A DNA stretch of 64,000 nt, taken from the NCBI RefSeq assembly GCF_026168105.1, contig NZ_LBMW01000035.1, positions 1 through 64,000 of the forward strand, written 5' to 3'. The notes under the pieces were generated by a model, which saw only the letters and a program-made list of their open reading frames with translations, was not told the origin of the DNA and made no database searches. The position numbers and the translations under genes were made by a program. Below are positions 55,192-63,401 of this stretch, in pieces (within the stretch, counting starts at the first letter, position 1; each line of letters begins with the position of its first letter). This stretch comes from Streptomyces hygroscopicus (GTDB lineage: Bacteria; Actinomycetota; Actinomycetes; Streptomycetales; Streptomycetaceae).

Positions 55192-55783
55192 GACGCGCTC
55201 GGCCGCCGCGGTACGGAAACCGCGCGAGCGGGGGCTCCTTCGCGAAGAACGTCTTGGCGCGGGTCAGCGCCCCGGTGTCCTTGAGCACGTCGCCGGGCTT
55301 GCTGCCGGTGCCGAGCAGGACCCCACCGAAGCGCATCCCCATATAGGCGGCCGAGTTGTTGAGCGTGCCGACCAGCGGATCGGCGACGGACGGCTCCCGG
55401 TCGGCGAGGACGGTGACGCCCCAGAGGGTACGTCCGGCCAGGGTCTCCCTGAAACCGAGTCCGGGGACGCGCAGCCAGGCGGACCAGTGGTCCAGATAGC
55501 GCTTGGTGTGAGAGGACACCGAGTACCAGTACAGCGGCGAGGCGATCACGATGTCGGTCGCGTCGAGCGTGGCGTCCAGGAGCAGTGCGAGGTCCCCGCC
55601 CTCGGGCCGCGGATGATCCGCGTCGTGCCGCAGGTCCCCGAAGTCGGGAAGCGGATGATCGGCGAGCGCGATCCACCGCTGCTCGACGTCACCCGGGAGT
55701 TGCTCGGCGGCCCGGCGTGCCAGCAGCTCGGTGTTGCCGTCGTTGCGGGCGCTGCCGAGGACGAAGAGGAAACGGCGACTCAT
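55181..55783 (-). CDS. NADPH-dependent FMN reductase-like flavoprotein
   Basis: A 200-residue flavodoxin-fold oxidoreductase. The N-terminal FMN phosphate loop (LGSARNDGNTELLARRA near residue 9) and the segment DIVIASPLYWYSVSSHTKRYLDHW near residue 75 identify the NAD(P)H-dependent FMN reductase / WrbA-like superfamily. The redox substrate (quinone, azo dye, flavin) is unknown. ATG 55783 follows AAGGGG; an upstream in-frame extension is unconserved. Confidence 0.85.
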   Translation of the reverse strand: MSRRFLFVLGSARNDGNTELLARRAAEQLPGDVEQRWIALADHPLPDFGDLRHDADHPRPEGGDLALLLDATLDATDIVIASPLYWYSVSSHTKRYLDHWSAWLRVPGLGFRETLAGRTLWGVTVLADREPSVADPLVGTLNNSAAYMGMRFGGVLLGTGSKPGDVLKDTGALTRAKTFFAKEPPLARFPYRGGRARPTR

Positions 55784-55888
55784 GGAACCCCTTGGATGCG
55801 GCCGCGACGAGCGCCGGGCAGACGGAGATCTCACCGCGCAGATCTCGGCTGCGCAGTCTCGATGCGTACACATTAAATGCGTACGCAA

Positions 55889-56452
55889 CTAACTGTCCAG
55901 CGTGACCGTGCCACCATCGGCGCTCAAGGCGAGGTCCAGCAACAGGGCCATCACACCCACCAGGGCGGCGCTGCTGACGATCTCGCCGCGTTCGATCATC
56001 ACGCGCACCCGCGACAGCGGGATCCACTCCAGGCGGTCCGACTCGTTGCGCTCGGTCGCCTCGCCGACGCGGACGGCGTCGTCCGTGCGGAAGACGAAGT
56101 GCCGGGCGTCGGTGATGCCGGCTGCGGGCTCGGCGTGGAGGAGCGGCCGCAGCGTGCCGGCGCGCCAGCCCGTCTCCTCCTCGAGCTCGCGGCCCGCCGC
56201 CGCGGCGGGCTCCTCGCCGTCCTCGACGAGGCCCATGGGCAGCTCCCACGCCCAGGTGCCGGTGACGAAGCGGTGACGCCACATCATCAGGACACGCCGC
56301 TCGCGGTCCACGGCCGCGGCGACGGCGACGTCCCGCAGCCGGACCACGTGGTAGTCGCAGCGGGTACCGTCGGGCTGCTCCACATCCAGCGAACGCACCC
56401 GCACCCAGGGCGTCTCGTACAGCGGGTGCTCCCCATGGACCTCCCAGCGCAT
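55889..56452 (-). CDS. NUDIX hydrolase
   Basis: A 187-residue pyrophosphohydrolase of the ADP-ribose / nucleotide-sugar type. The NUDIX box runs from GLVEDGEEP to RELEEETGW (about residues 74-96), matching GX5EX7REUXEEXGU. The closing region is C-terminally acidic. ATG 56452 lies three bases after the upstream gene's stop. A GTG at 56458 overlapping that stop (GTGA) is also likely, so the pair is translationally coupled with the P-loop-like gene. Confidence 0.87.
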   Translation of the reverse strand: MRWEVHGEHPLYETPWVRVRSLDVEQPDGTRCDYHVVRLRDVAVAAAVDRERRVLMMWRHRFVTGTWAWELPMGLVEDGEEPAAAAGRELEEETGWRAGTLRPLLHAEPAAGITDARHFVFRTDDAVRVGEATERNESDRLEWIPLSRVRVMIERGEIVSSAALVGVMALLLDLALSADGGTVTLDS

Positions 56453-56454
56453 GC

Positions 56455-57000
56455 TCACCAGGACCCCCGTCGGCCGCCAGGCGCCGTGAACGCCCCGGTC
56501 AGGCGGGCCAGTTGCTCGCACTCGCGGGGCGGCCTACCGCTCAGGTCGCCGATGCGCCAGGCCGGAACCCACGGCACCCGGTAGACGTCGATCACCGACT
56601 CGATCGCCCTGACCTGCGGGACGAGTTGGCGGGGCAGCCGGCCCGGCGCGTCCGCGACCAGCACGACGGCGTCGAGGTCGAGGCCGGGCGGTGCCTCGCC
56701 GCGCCGGAAGACGTCGACGTACTGCGGTACGGCCCGGAGGCCGTTCGCGTGTGTCCGCGCGACCAGGAGCACGGAAGAGGGTTCGCCCTGGTCGGGGCGG
56801 GGCCAGCCGCGGCCGGCGTCGAACCCGCCGAAGACGGCGGCGAGCGTCGAGGTGCCCGCTCCGCCGTGCGTGGCCACCCAGGAGAACCGCCGTGGACCGG
56901 CGGCGCCGCGGGCCGCCTCCGGCCGCAGCCCCGGGGTGTCCACCGGCCCGCGAACCCATATCTCCGGCCCGGCGGGTCCCTGTCGCGCCGTCCCCTGCAT
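56455..57000 (-). CDS. P-loop-like protein of unknown function (DUF6668-like)
   Basis: A 181-residue protein that I cannot assign firmly. FSWVATHGGAGTSTLAAVFGG near residue 38 looks like a deviant Walker A of the MinD/ParA/type VII ATPase type (GGAGTST in place of GKGGVGKTT). VLLVARTHANGL follows, as does DAVVLVADAPGRLPRQLV, reminiscent of a Walker B strand. It resembles the DUF6668 proteins of streptomycetes. ATG 57000 is selected because GAGGAG lies seven bases upstream; the in-frame GTG 57006 overlaps that site. It is coupled to the NUDIX gene and divergent from the TPR gene. Confidence 0.6.
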   Translation of the reverse strand: MQGTARQGPAGPEIWVRGPVDTPGLRPEAARGAAGPRRFSWVATHGGAGTSTLAAVFGGFDAGRGWPRPDQGEPSSVLLVARTHANGLRAVPQYVDVFRRGEAPPGLDLDAVVLVADAPGRLPRQLVPQVRAIESVIDVYRVPWVPAWRIGDLSGRPPRECEQLARLTGAFTAPGGRRGSW

Positions 57001-57487
57001 CGCCACTCTCCTCGCTCGGTCGTCGCACCTCGATCTTCCCGGCAGGCGTGGGCACTCCGGAACCGGGGCACGGGCTCCTGGGACGAGGCTGTGACGTCGT
57101 GGTGACGCCCTACGGGGACGGGGGCGGGAGACTCGACTGCGTACGCATGTCTCCGTACGGGTGTCCGGAACCGGAGATCGAGGGGAGCCGATGGGGAACG
57201 GGGCGGGATCGCCGTGAAGAGGGCCCTGGGTGGCCGAACCGGCGCCGTGGGCAGGCCGGTTGCCGCAGCGGTGCCCCGGGTCCGGGGACGTGGCGACGAT
57301 GGCGCGGGCGCCCGTGCGACCACGTCGGCCGCAGGGACCGTCGTGACCCGGACCGACGGCTTGCGGGGCACATCGAACGGCCCGCGTAGGCTGGGCCCCT
57401 GCGCGTTCTTCGTGGGGGACGCGGCGAGCTCTCCCTCCTCCGCCACCGCCGCCCTTTCCTCGACCGACCGACCCGAGTGAGGGAACG
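57001..57487. other. Divergent intergenic region without recognised gene
   Basis: A 487-bp gap between the P-loop-like and TPR genes. Small ORFs exist, but none has a ribosome site with family resemblance or a length above chance for this composition. It presumably carries two divergent promoters; none matches a consensus well. Confidence 0.5.
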
Positions 57488-59494
57488 ATGTCTCGACTCA
57501 GCCGCGAACAGAAGCGGGCACGCTCCGCTGCGGGGGCCGTGTCCCAGGAGGGTGCGGGCTCCGGGGTGACTCCGATCGAAGTCCATGTGCCGGCGACCGC
57601 GCGGGACGGGGTTCCGGGTGCCGGGGCGACCGTCGGCGGGATGCCGGTGGTCGCGGGGCCGGGGGAGCCGGTCCAGCAGGCGGTCCTGAACTACCTCCAC
57701 CGCCTCGCGCTCGCCACGGGCCACCCCGTCCTCGCGACGGTCCACGACGAACGGATCGGCTTCGTCGTACCGATCCGGGTGTACGTCGACGGATCGAGCG
57801 AGTTCGCGGGCGAACCGGCGCGGACGGGGGCGCCCGGGGGCGCGGCCGGACCGGACGCACCGCTTTCGCACACTGCTGCCGTGTCCGGTGCCGGCCCGGC
57901 CGCGGCAGTTCCGCCCGCGCCGCCCGCGCCGCCGGGTGAGGGACAGCGTCCCGCCCGCGACAGGGCCACCCACGTCCTGCGGGCGGTGGAGACCCAGAAG
58001 CCGGACCCGAGGTTGCCCGAGGGCGCGGTACGGGACCTGAACGCGCCGTCGGCCCCGCAACCGCAGGAACAGGCCCCTGCCGAGAACCGTATGCCTGTCC
58101 CGGACCCGGTAGCCCCGCCGCCGCCCGGTCCCCCGCACATCCGGCACATGGCCCCCGAGCCGACGGCGCCGCCACCGCGGGCTGCTTCGACGGTCCCGGC
58201 TCAGACGCCTGCGCCCCTGCCGGAGGCGCCCGCGATCCGGCCGCCCGCGAGCCCGGCGACCGATGGAGCGGCGACCGCGCCGCAGTCTGCGGCGGCGTCG
58301 TCTCAGGCGTCCGCGTCCGCGCCCCGGCCTTCCGCGCCCCGGCCTTCCGCGCCCCGGCCTTCCGCGCCCCGGCCTTCCGCGGCCCCGTCGGTCGGCGGAC
58401 CCGCCCCCCAACCCGCCCCGGACCAGCCACCCGCAGCCACGCCGACCGACTCCGGCGCCCCCGGCGCCTCAACCACCCCGACCGACCCCGCGACCAGGGT
58501 TCAGCCCCTCGGGCCGGCTCCGGCTCACCCCGGCGTCGGCGTCGCCACGTTCGTGCTGCGGGCCGTGCCCGGGGAGGCCGCCTTGATCACCACGACCTCC
58601 GGGCCCGACCAGGCGCTGCCGGATTCCTCCGAGGACGGCCTTCCGCTTCCGCCCGGCGAGCCCTCCGCGCCTCTGCCGCGGGCTCCCGGCACGGTCTCAC
58701 CGCCCACTGGAACCTTCGGTCCCCCGCCCATCCCCGGCGCACCCCCCGCACCCGCCGACTTGGCGGAGCCGCCCACGTGGCCCGCCCCCGCGCCCTCGCC
58801 CGTGGAGGCCCCCGAGGTGGTCCTTTCCCCCACCGCCGACGTGGACTCCGATGTGGACTCCTACTCCGCTCCCGCCTGGAGGCCCACCCCGCCCCCGAAG
58901 ACCGTGCCGGTCGCCGAGGTGGACGGGGAAGAGGTCAAGGAGCCGCCCGTCCGGGAGTTCGACTCCGTGGCCGAGGCCGTGCTCGCGCCCGAGTCGGGGG
59001 CCGTGCCGCCCGGCGGGGCCGGACCGATCGCGGAGCCCCTGGCCCGGATCAACGCGGCCGTGAAGCAGGGCCGCCTCGAGGAGGCCGCCGGCCTGGCCGA
59101 GCGTGCCGTCGCCGAGTACACCGCGACCCTGGGCACGGAGCACCCGGACGTACTGCGCCTGCGCGAACTCACGGCGTACATCGCCTACCTGGCCGGAGAC
59201 GCCCTGCGCTCCTTCCACCTCTCGCTCGACCTGGCGCGCATCCGCCACCACTTGGGCGACCCGCGTGGCGCGTACGGCAACGTCCAGAGCGCGGCCGCGG
59301 CGTGGCGTGCCGTCCGCGACCCGATCCAGGGCCTGCACCTCGGCCGCGACCTCATCTCCGCGTGGTCCGTACTCGCCGCCGATGAGGGCCCCGCCGCCGA
59401 CGACCTCGACCAGCTCGAACGCGCCCGCACTCGTATGGGACGCCTAGCCGCCCGGGCCCGCACCGCCGACGGCGAGCATCCCCACGCGCAGTAA
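57488..59494 (+). CDS. Pro/Ala-rich protein with C-terminal TPR-like domain
   Basis: A 668-residue cytosolic protein. The first 105 residues form a small folded-looking segment (VQQAVLNYLHRLALATGHPVLATV, then GFVVPIRVYVDGSSEF). Residues about 110-500 are low-complexity Pro/Ala/Thr, including SAPRP repeated four times. The C-terminal 160 residues are helical and TPR-like (INAAVKQGRLEEAAGLAERAV, then HPDVLRLRELTAYIAYLAGD). ATG 57488 follows GAGGGAACG. Such proteins are seen near P-loop/type VII-like proteins in streptomycetes, and here it is divergent from one. Function unknown. Confidence 0.7.
   Translation: MSRLSREQKRARSAAGAVSQEGAGSGVTPIEVHVPATARDGVPGAGATVGGMPVVAGPGEPVQQAVLNYLHRLALATGHPVLATVHDERIGFVVPIRVYVDGSSEFAGEPARTGAPGGAAGPDAPLSHTAAVSGAGPAAAVPPAPPAPPGEGQRPARDRATHVLRAVETQKPDPRLPEGAVRDLNAPSAPQPQEQAPAENRMPVPDPVAPPPPGPPHIRHMAPEPTAPPPRAASTVPAQTPAPLPEAPAIRPPASPATDGAATAPQSAAASSQASASAPRPSAPRPSAPRPSAPRPSAAPSVGGPAPQPAPDQPPAATPTDSGAPGASTTPTDPATRVQPLGPAPAHPGVGVATFVLRAVPGEAALITTTSGPDQALPDSSEDGLPLPPGEPSAPLPRAPGTVSPPTGTFGPPPIPGAPPAPADLAEPPTWPAPAPSPVEAPEVVLSPTADVDSDVDSYSAPAWRPTPPPKTVPVAEVDGEEVKEPPVREFDSVAEAVLAPESGAVPPGGAGPIAEPLARINAAVKQGRLEEAAGLAERAVAEYTATLGTEHPDVLRLRELTAYIAYLAGDALRSFHLSLDLARIRHHLGDPRGAYGNVQSAAAAWRAVRDPIQGLHLGRDLISAWSVLAADEGPAADDLDQLERARTRMGRLAARARTADGEHPHAQ
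58321..58380. repeat. Four perfect 15-bp coding repeats
   Basis: GCCCCGGCCTTCCGC is repeated four times without mismatch and encodes the SAPRP repeats in the Pro-rich region of the TPR protein. Confidence 0.9.
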
Positions 59495-59617
59495 GAGACG
59501 CGCAGCAAAAGACGCGCAGCAAGAGACGCGCAGTAAGAGACGCGCAGTAAGAGACGCGCAGTAGGAGACGCGCAGTAAGAGACGCGCAGTAAGAGACGCG
59601 CAGTAGGAGACGCGCTA
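59484..59617. repeat. 14-bp minisatellite between convergent genes, about ten copies
   Basis: The core ACGCGCA occurs at 59484, 59498, 59512, 59526, 59540, 59554 and 59568; ACGCGC continues at 59582, 59596 and 59610. The period is exactly 14 bp throughout. The unit is ACGCGCAGTAAGAG with T/C, A/G variation. The first copy encodes the last Ala-Gln and TAA stop of the TPR protein; the last touches the rarD stop codon. Confidence 0.95.
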
Positions 59618-60634
59618 CGGCCTGGAATCCGCCGGACCGGACCCCGCCACCACACCGTCCGCCGTCGGCGCCGCGTTCACCGTCGTCGCGGTGCCGCTTG
59701 CGGCGGCGCCCGGTGCCCCGGTCTGGTTCCTGAGCGCCCGCCCCGCCCGGTGGGCCGCCCGCAGCGCGTCGCCGGTCAGCAGCGCCAGAGCCAGCCACAC
59801 CAGCGCGAAGCCCGCCCAGCGCTCGGCCGGCATGGCCTCGTGGAAGTAGAGGATGCCCAGCAGGAACTGGAAGACCGGCGCCAGGTACTGGAGCAGACCG
59901 AGCGTCGACAGCGGCACACGGATCGCGGCCGCGCCGAAGCACACGAGGGGGAGCGCGGTGACCACGCCTGTGGCGGCGAGCAGCGTCGCATGCCCAGGGC
60001 CGTGGGAGGCGAACGTCGAGCCCCCGTGCGCCGAGAGCCACAGCAGATAGGCCAGCGCGGGCAGGAACTGCACGGCGGTCTCCGCGGCCAGCGACTCGAT
60101 GCCGCCCAGACGGACCTTCTTCTTCACCAGGCCGTACGTGGCGAAGGAGAAGGCGAGACACAGAGAGATCCACGGCGGGCGGCCGTAGCCGATCGTCAGG
60201 ACGAGGACGGCGGCGAACCCGACCGCGACCGCCGCCCACTGCACCGGCCGCAGCCGCTCCTTCAGGATCAGCACGCCCATCGCGATGGTGACGAGCGGGT
60301 TGATGAAATAGCCGAGTGACGCCTCCACCACATGACCGCTGTTCACGGCCCAGATGTAGACGCCCCAGTTGACGGTGATGACCGCCGCGGCGACCGTGAC
60401 CAGGCCCAGTCGGCGCGGCTGTCGTATCAGCTCGCCCGCCCAGGCCCAGCGCCGCATCACCAGCAGCGCGACGGCGACCAGTACCAGGGACCAGACCATC
60501 CGGTGGGCGAGGATCTCCATCGCCCCGGCCGGTTTCAGCAGCGGCCAGAAGAGGGGAACGAGCCCCCACATCCCGTAGGCCGCGAAGCCGTTCAGCAGTC
60601 CTGTCCGCCGCTCGCCCCTCGACTTCTCGGTCAC
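59615..60634 (-). CDS. rarD: RarD-type EamA-family transporter
   Basis: A 339-residue ten-helix permease of the drug/metabolite transporter superfamily (RarD, chloramphenicol-sensitive family). Family landmarks include GMWGLVPLFWPLLKPAGAMEILAHRMVWS near residue 20 and VNWGVYIWAVNSGHVVEASLGYFINPL near residue 87. A further match is VPLSTLGLLQYLAPVFQFLLG near residue 239. The substrate is unknown. GTG 60634 is chosen because AAGGAGGGG is ideally placed. The hydrophilic C-terminal 45 residues are variable. Confidence 0.9.
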   Translation of the reverse strand: MTEKSRGERRTGLLNGFAAYGMWGLVPLFWPLLKPAGAMEILAHRMVWSLVLVAVALLVMRRWAWAGELIRQPRRLGLVTVAAAVITVNWGVYIWAVNSGHVVEASLGYFINPLVTIAMGVLILKERLRPVQWAAVAVGFAAVLVLTIGYGRPPWISLCLAFSFATYGLVKKKVRLGGIESLAAETAVQFLPALAYLLWLSAHGGSTFASHGPGHATLLAATGVVTALPLVCFGAAAIRVPLSTLGLLQYLAPVFQFLLGILYFHEAMPAERWAGFALVWLALALLTGDALRAAHRAGRALRNQTGAPGAAASGTATTVNAAPTADGVVAGSGPADSRP

Positions 60635-60771
60635 GGGCCCCTCCTTCTCGCGTGGCTGCTCCCGTGCAGCCTCCAAGAAGGTAGCGCGAGCGCCCCCGCC
60701 TGTCATGCCCGTATCGTCATACGGTCATGACAGGCGGAGGTCGAAGGTGCTCGGGGGCCCGGCTCGGGAGT

Positions 60772-61626
60772 TCAGCCCTTCAGCGCCACGGCGATCGATT
60801 CGGCGATCCGGGTGGTCGGGCGGCCGGTCAGCCGGGAGAGGTCGCCGGTGGTGACGGCGAGTTCGCCCTTCTCGATCGAGGCGTCCACGGCGGCCAGGAT
60901 CGCGGCGACGGGCTCGGGGAAGCCGACGCCGGTCAGGATGCCGGCCAGGGTTTCGACGGAGACGTGGCTGCTCGCGATGTCCTTGCCCGTCTGCCTGCTC
61001 AGCTCGGCGGCGTACTCGGCGAAGCTCCACGCGGTGTCGCCGCTCAGCTCGTACGTCTTGTTCTCGTGGCCCTCACCGGTCAGTACCGCGACGGCAGCCG
61101 CCGCGTAGTCGGCACGCGCGGCCGAGGCGACCCGGCCCTCGCCGGCGGCCTGGACGACGGCTCCGTGCTCCAGGACCGGGGCGAGATGCTCGGTGTAGTT
61201 CTCGTTGTACCAGCCGTTGCGCAGCAGCACGTACGGCACGCCCGAGGTCAGGATCGCCTCCTCGGTGCCCCGGTGGTCGTCGGCGAGGGCGGCCTCCAGG
61301 CTGCCGGGGGCGCTGGTGTAGGCGAACAGCGCGACTCCGGCTGCCTTGGCGGCGTCGAGGACGACCTGGTGCTGGCCCACCCGGCCCTTGTCGAACTCGT
61401 TGCCGGAGATCAGCAGCACCTTGTCGCCGGAGGCGAAGAGGCCGTCGAAGGTCCCGGGGGCGTTGTAGTCGGCGACGGCGATCCGCACACCGCGGGCCGC
61501 GAAGTCGGCGGCCTTCTCCGGGGTGCGGACGACCGCGGTGATCCGCTCGGCCGGAACCTTCTCCAGCAACTGCTCCACGACGTGCCGGCCGAGGTGTCCG
61601 GTGGCTCCGGTGACGACGATGCTCAT
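60772..61626 (-). CDS. NAD(P)-binding quinone-oxidoreductase-like protein (NmrA/QorB-like)
   Basis: A 284-residue atypical short-chain dehydrogenase. The N-terminal motif VVTGATGHLGRHVVE is the NmrA/SDRa nucleotide-binding loop. VLLISGNEFDKGRVGQHQVVLDAAKAAG (from about residue 65) closely follows the QorB pattern of NADPH:quinone oxidoreductases. The divergent neighbour is an HxlR regulator with an N-terminal cysteine, matching the QorR/QorB layout of Corynebacterium. A role in quinone or redox stress is inferred. ATG 61626 is the start. Confidence 0.85.
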   Translation of the reverse strand: MSIVVTGATGHLGRHVVEQLLEKVPAERITAVVRTPEKAADFAARGVRIAVADYNAPGTFDGLFASGDKVLLISGNEFDKGRVGQHQVVLDAAKAAGVALFAYTSAPGSLEAALADDHRGTEEAILTSGVPYVLLRNGWYNENYTEHLAPVLEHGAVVQAAGEGRVASAARADYAAAAVAVLTGEGHENKTYELSGDTAWSFAEYAAELSRQTGKDIASSHVSVETLAGILTGVGFPEPVAAILAAVDASIEKGELAVTTGDLSRLTGRPTTRIAESIAVALKG

Positions 61627-61689
61627 GATGTGGCTCTCCTTGTGGGGTGCGTCTGGCACTAACCCTAGGAGTGGCGCTAACTCAACGAA

Positions 61690-61714
61690 AGTACCCACTT
61701 TGAAGTAAGGTACT
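61690..61714. promoter_or_regulatory. Candidate HxlR operator in the divergent promoter
   Basis: AGTACC (61690-61695) and GGTACT (61709-61714) form a perfect dyad around an inner ACTT/AAGT pair (61697-61700, 61703-61706). It lies directly upstream of the HxlR ATG at 61718, in the 91-bp gap shared with the QorB-like gene. HxlR/DUF24 regulators bind similar TACT/AGTA dyads. Confidence 0.55.
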
Positions 61715-61717
61715 GGC

Positions 61718-62308
61718 ATGACAGTAAGTGGCCCGGTCGTCGGCGGAGGCGACAACGACGCGGCGATGTGCCCCTACCGCCTCGTCATGGAGCACGTCAC
61801 CAGCCGCTGGGGCGTGCTCGTCCTGATCGAACTCCTCGACCGCCCCCACCGCTTCAGTGAGCTGCGCCGGGCGATCGGTCAGGTGGCCCGGGTCAGCGAG
61901 AAGATGCTCACCCAGACGCTGCAGACCCTGGAACGCGACGGCCTGGTCCACCGTGACGCCAAGCCGGTGATCCCGCCCAGGGTCGACTACTCCCTGACCG
62001 ATCTGGGCCGCGAGGCGGCGCAGCAGGTGCGCACCCTGGCGCAGTGGACCCAGGACCGCATGGCCGACGTCGAGGACGCCCGCCGGGCATACGACGCCCG
62101 CCGGGCGAGCGACGCCGGGGCACATGGCGGAGGCCGGTCACACGGCGGAGCCCGGTCACACGGCGGAGCCCAGCCGTACGACGAGGCCGGACGTGCGCCG
62201 GTGCCAGGGCGGCCACCGGGGCCAGGGCGGCCGCCGGGGCCAGGGCGGCCGCCGGGGCCGGGGGCATACGACGAGGCCCGGGCGGCCAAGGCGGCCCAGG
62301 CCTCGTGA
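61718..62308 (+). CDS. HxlR-family redox-type regulator with repetitive tail
   Basis: A winged helix regulator (DUF24/HxlR). Residues 16-115 hold the family core: MCPYRLVMEHVTSRWGVLVLIEL, then FSELRRAIGQVARVSEKMLTQTLQTLERDGLV and YSLTDLG. Cys18 just before the first helix matches the sensing cysteine of YodB/QorR-type regulators, so control by thiol oxidation or quinone alkylation is plausible. The C-terminal 75 residues are an unusual Gly/His/Arg then GRPPGP repeat that HxlR proteins normally lack. ATG 61718 is the start. Its likely target is the divergent QorB-like gene and itself. Confidence 0.87.
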   Translation: MTVSGPVVGGGDNDAAMCPYRLVMEHVTSRWGVLVLIELLDRPHRFSELRRAIGQVARVSEKMLTQTLQTLERDGLVHRDAKPVIPPRVDYSLTDLGREAAQQVRTLAQWTQDRMADVEDARRAYDARRASDAGAHGGGRSHGGARSHGGAQPYDEAGRAPVPGRPPGPGRPPGPGRPPGPGAYDEARAAKAAQAS

Positions 62309-62321
62309 GCCGCGTGGTGTC

Positions 62322-63393
62322 CTAGCCGACGACCGTCCAGGTGTCGCCGCCCGCCAGCAGCGCCGCCAGATCGCCCTTGCCGTTCTGTTCCACGGCGGCG
62401 TCGAGCTGGTCGGTCATCAGGGTGTCGTAGACGGGCCGGTCCACGGAGCGGAAGACGCCGATCGGGGTGTGGTGCAGGGTGTCCGGGTCGGCCAGGCGGG
62501 ACAGCGCGAACGCCGTGGTGGGCGAGGCGGCGTGGGCGTCGTGGACGAGGATGTCCGCCTCGTTCTCCGGCGTCACGGTGACGATCTTCAGATCACCGGT
62601 CCGCGCATCCCTTACGACACCGCGGGAGCTCTCCGGGCCGAAGCGGATGGGCTGTCCGTGCTCCAGGTGGATCACGGCCTCCTCGGAGGTCTGCTTGTCC
62701 TTGAGGACGTCGAAGGCGCCGTCGTTGAAGATGTTGCAGTTCTGGTAGATCTCGATCAGCGCGGTGCCCGGGTGGGCGGCCGCCTGGCGCAGCACCTCGG
62801 TCAGATGCTTGCGGTCGGAGTCGACCGTACGGGCCACGAAGGACGCCTCGGCGCCGATCGCCAGCGACACCGGGTTGAAGGGCGCGTCCAGCGAGCCCAT
62901 CGGCGTCGACTTGGTGATCTTGCCGATCTCGGACGTGGGCGAGTACTGGCCCTTGGTCAGACCGTAGATCCGGTTGTTGAACAAAAGGATCTTCAGGTTG
63001 ACGTTGCGGCGCAGAGCGTGGATGAGGTGGTTGCCGCCGATGGAGAGCGCGTCACCGTCACCCGTGACCACCCACACCGACAGATCGCGGCGCGAGGTGG
63101 CGAGGCCCGTCGCGATCGCGGGGGCGCGGCCGTGGATGGAGTGCATGCCGTACGTGTTCATGTAGTACGGGAAGCGGGACGAGCAGCCGATGCCCGAGAC
63201 GAAGACGATGTTCTCCTTGGCCAGGCCCAGCTCCGGCATGAAGCCCTGGACGGCGGCGAGGATGGCGTAGTCACCGCACCCGGGGCACCAGCGCACTTCC
63301 TGATCGGACTTGAAGTCCTTCATGGACTGCCTGCCGACGGCCCTGGGGACTAGCGAAAGCGCCTCGATCGTGTCCGTGCCTTCCGTGGTCGTC

Positions 63394-63401
<8 letters not shown>
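62322..63401 (-). CDS. korB: 2-oxoacid:ferredoxin oxidoreductase subunit beta
   Basis: The thiamine-diphosphate-binding subunit of 2-oxoglutarate (or related 2-oxoacid) ferredoxin oxidoreductase, an oxygen-tolerant alternative to 2-oxoglutarate dehydrogenase in actinobacteria. CPGCGDYAIL near residue 39, GIGCSSRFPYYMNTYGMHSIHGRAPAIATG near residue 70, and the ThDP motif GDGDALSIGGNHLIHALRRN near residue 113 are present. It has 359 residues. ATG 63401 overlaps the korA stop by eight bases, so the two are coupled. Confidence 0.93.

Noticed and set aside
57214..57480. Small plus-strand ORF before the TPR gene
   Set aside because: Starts without a convincing ribosome site, has no family resemblance, and overlaps the expected promoter region.
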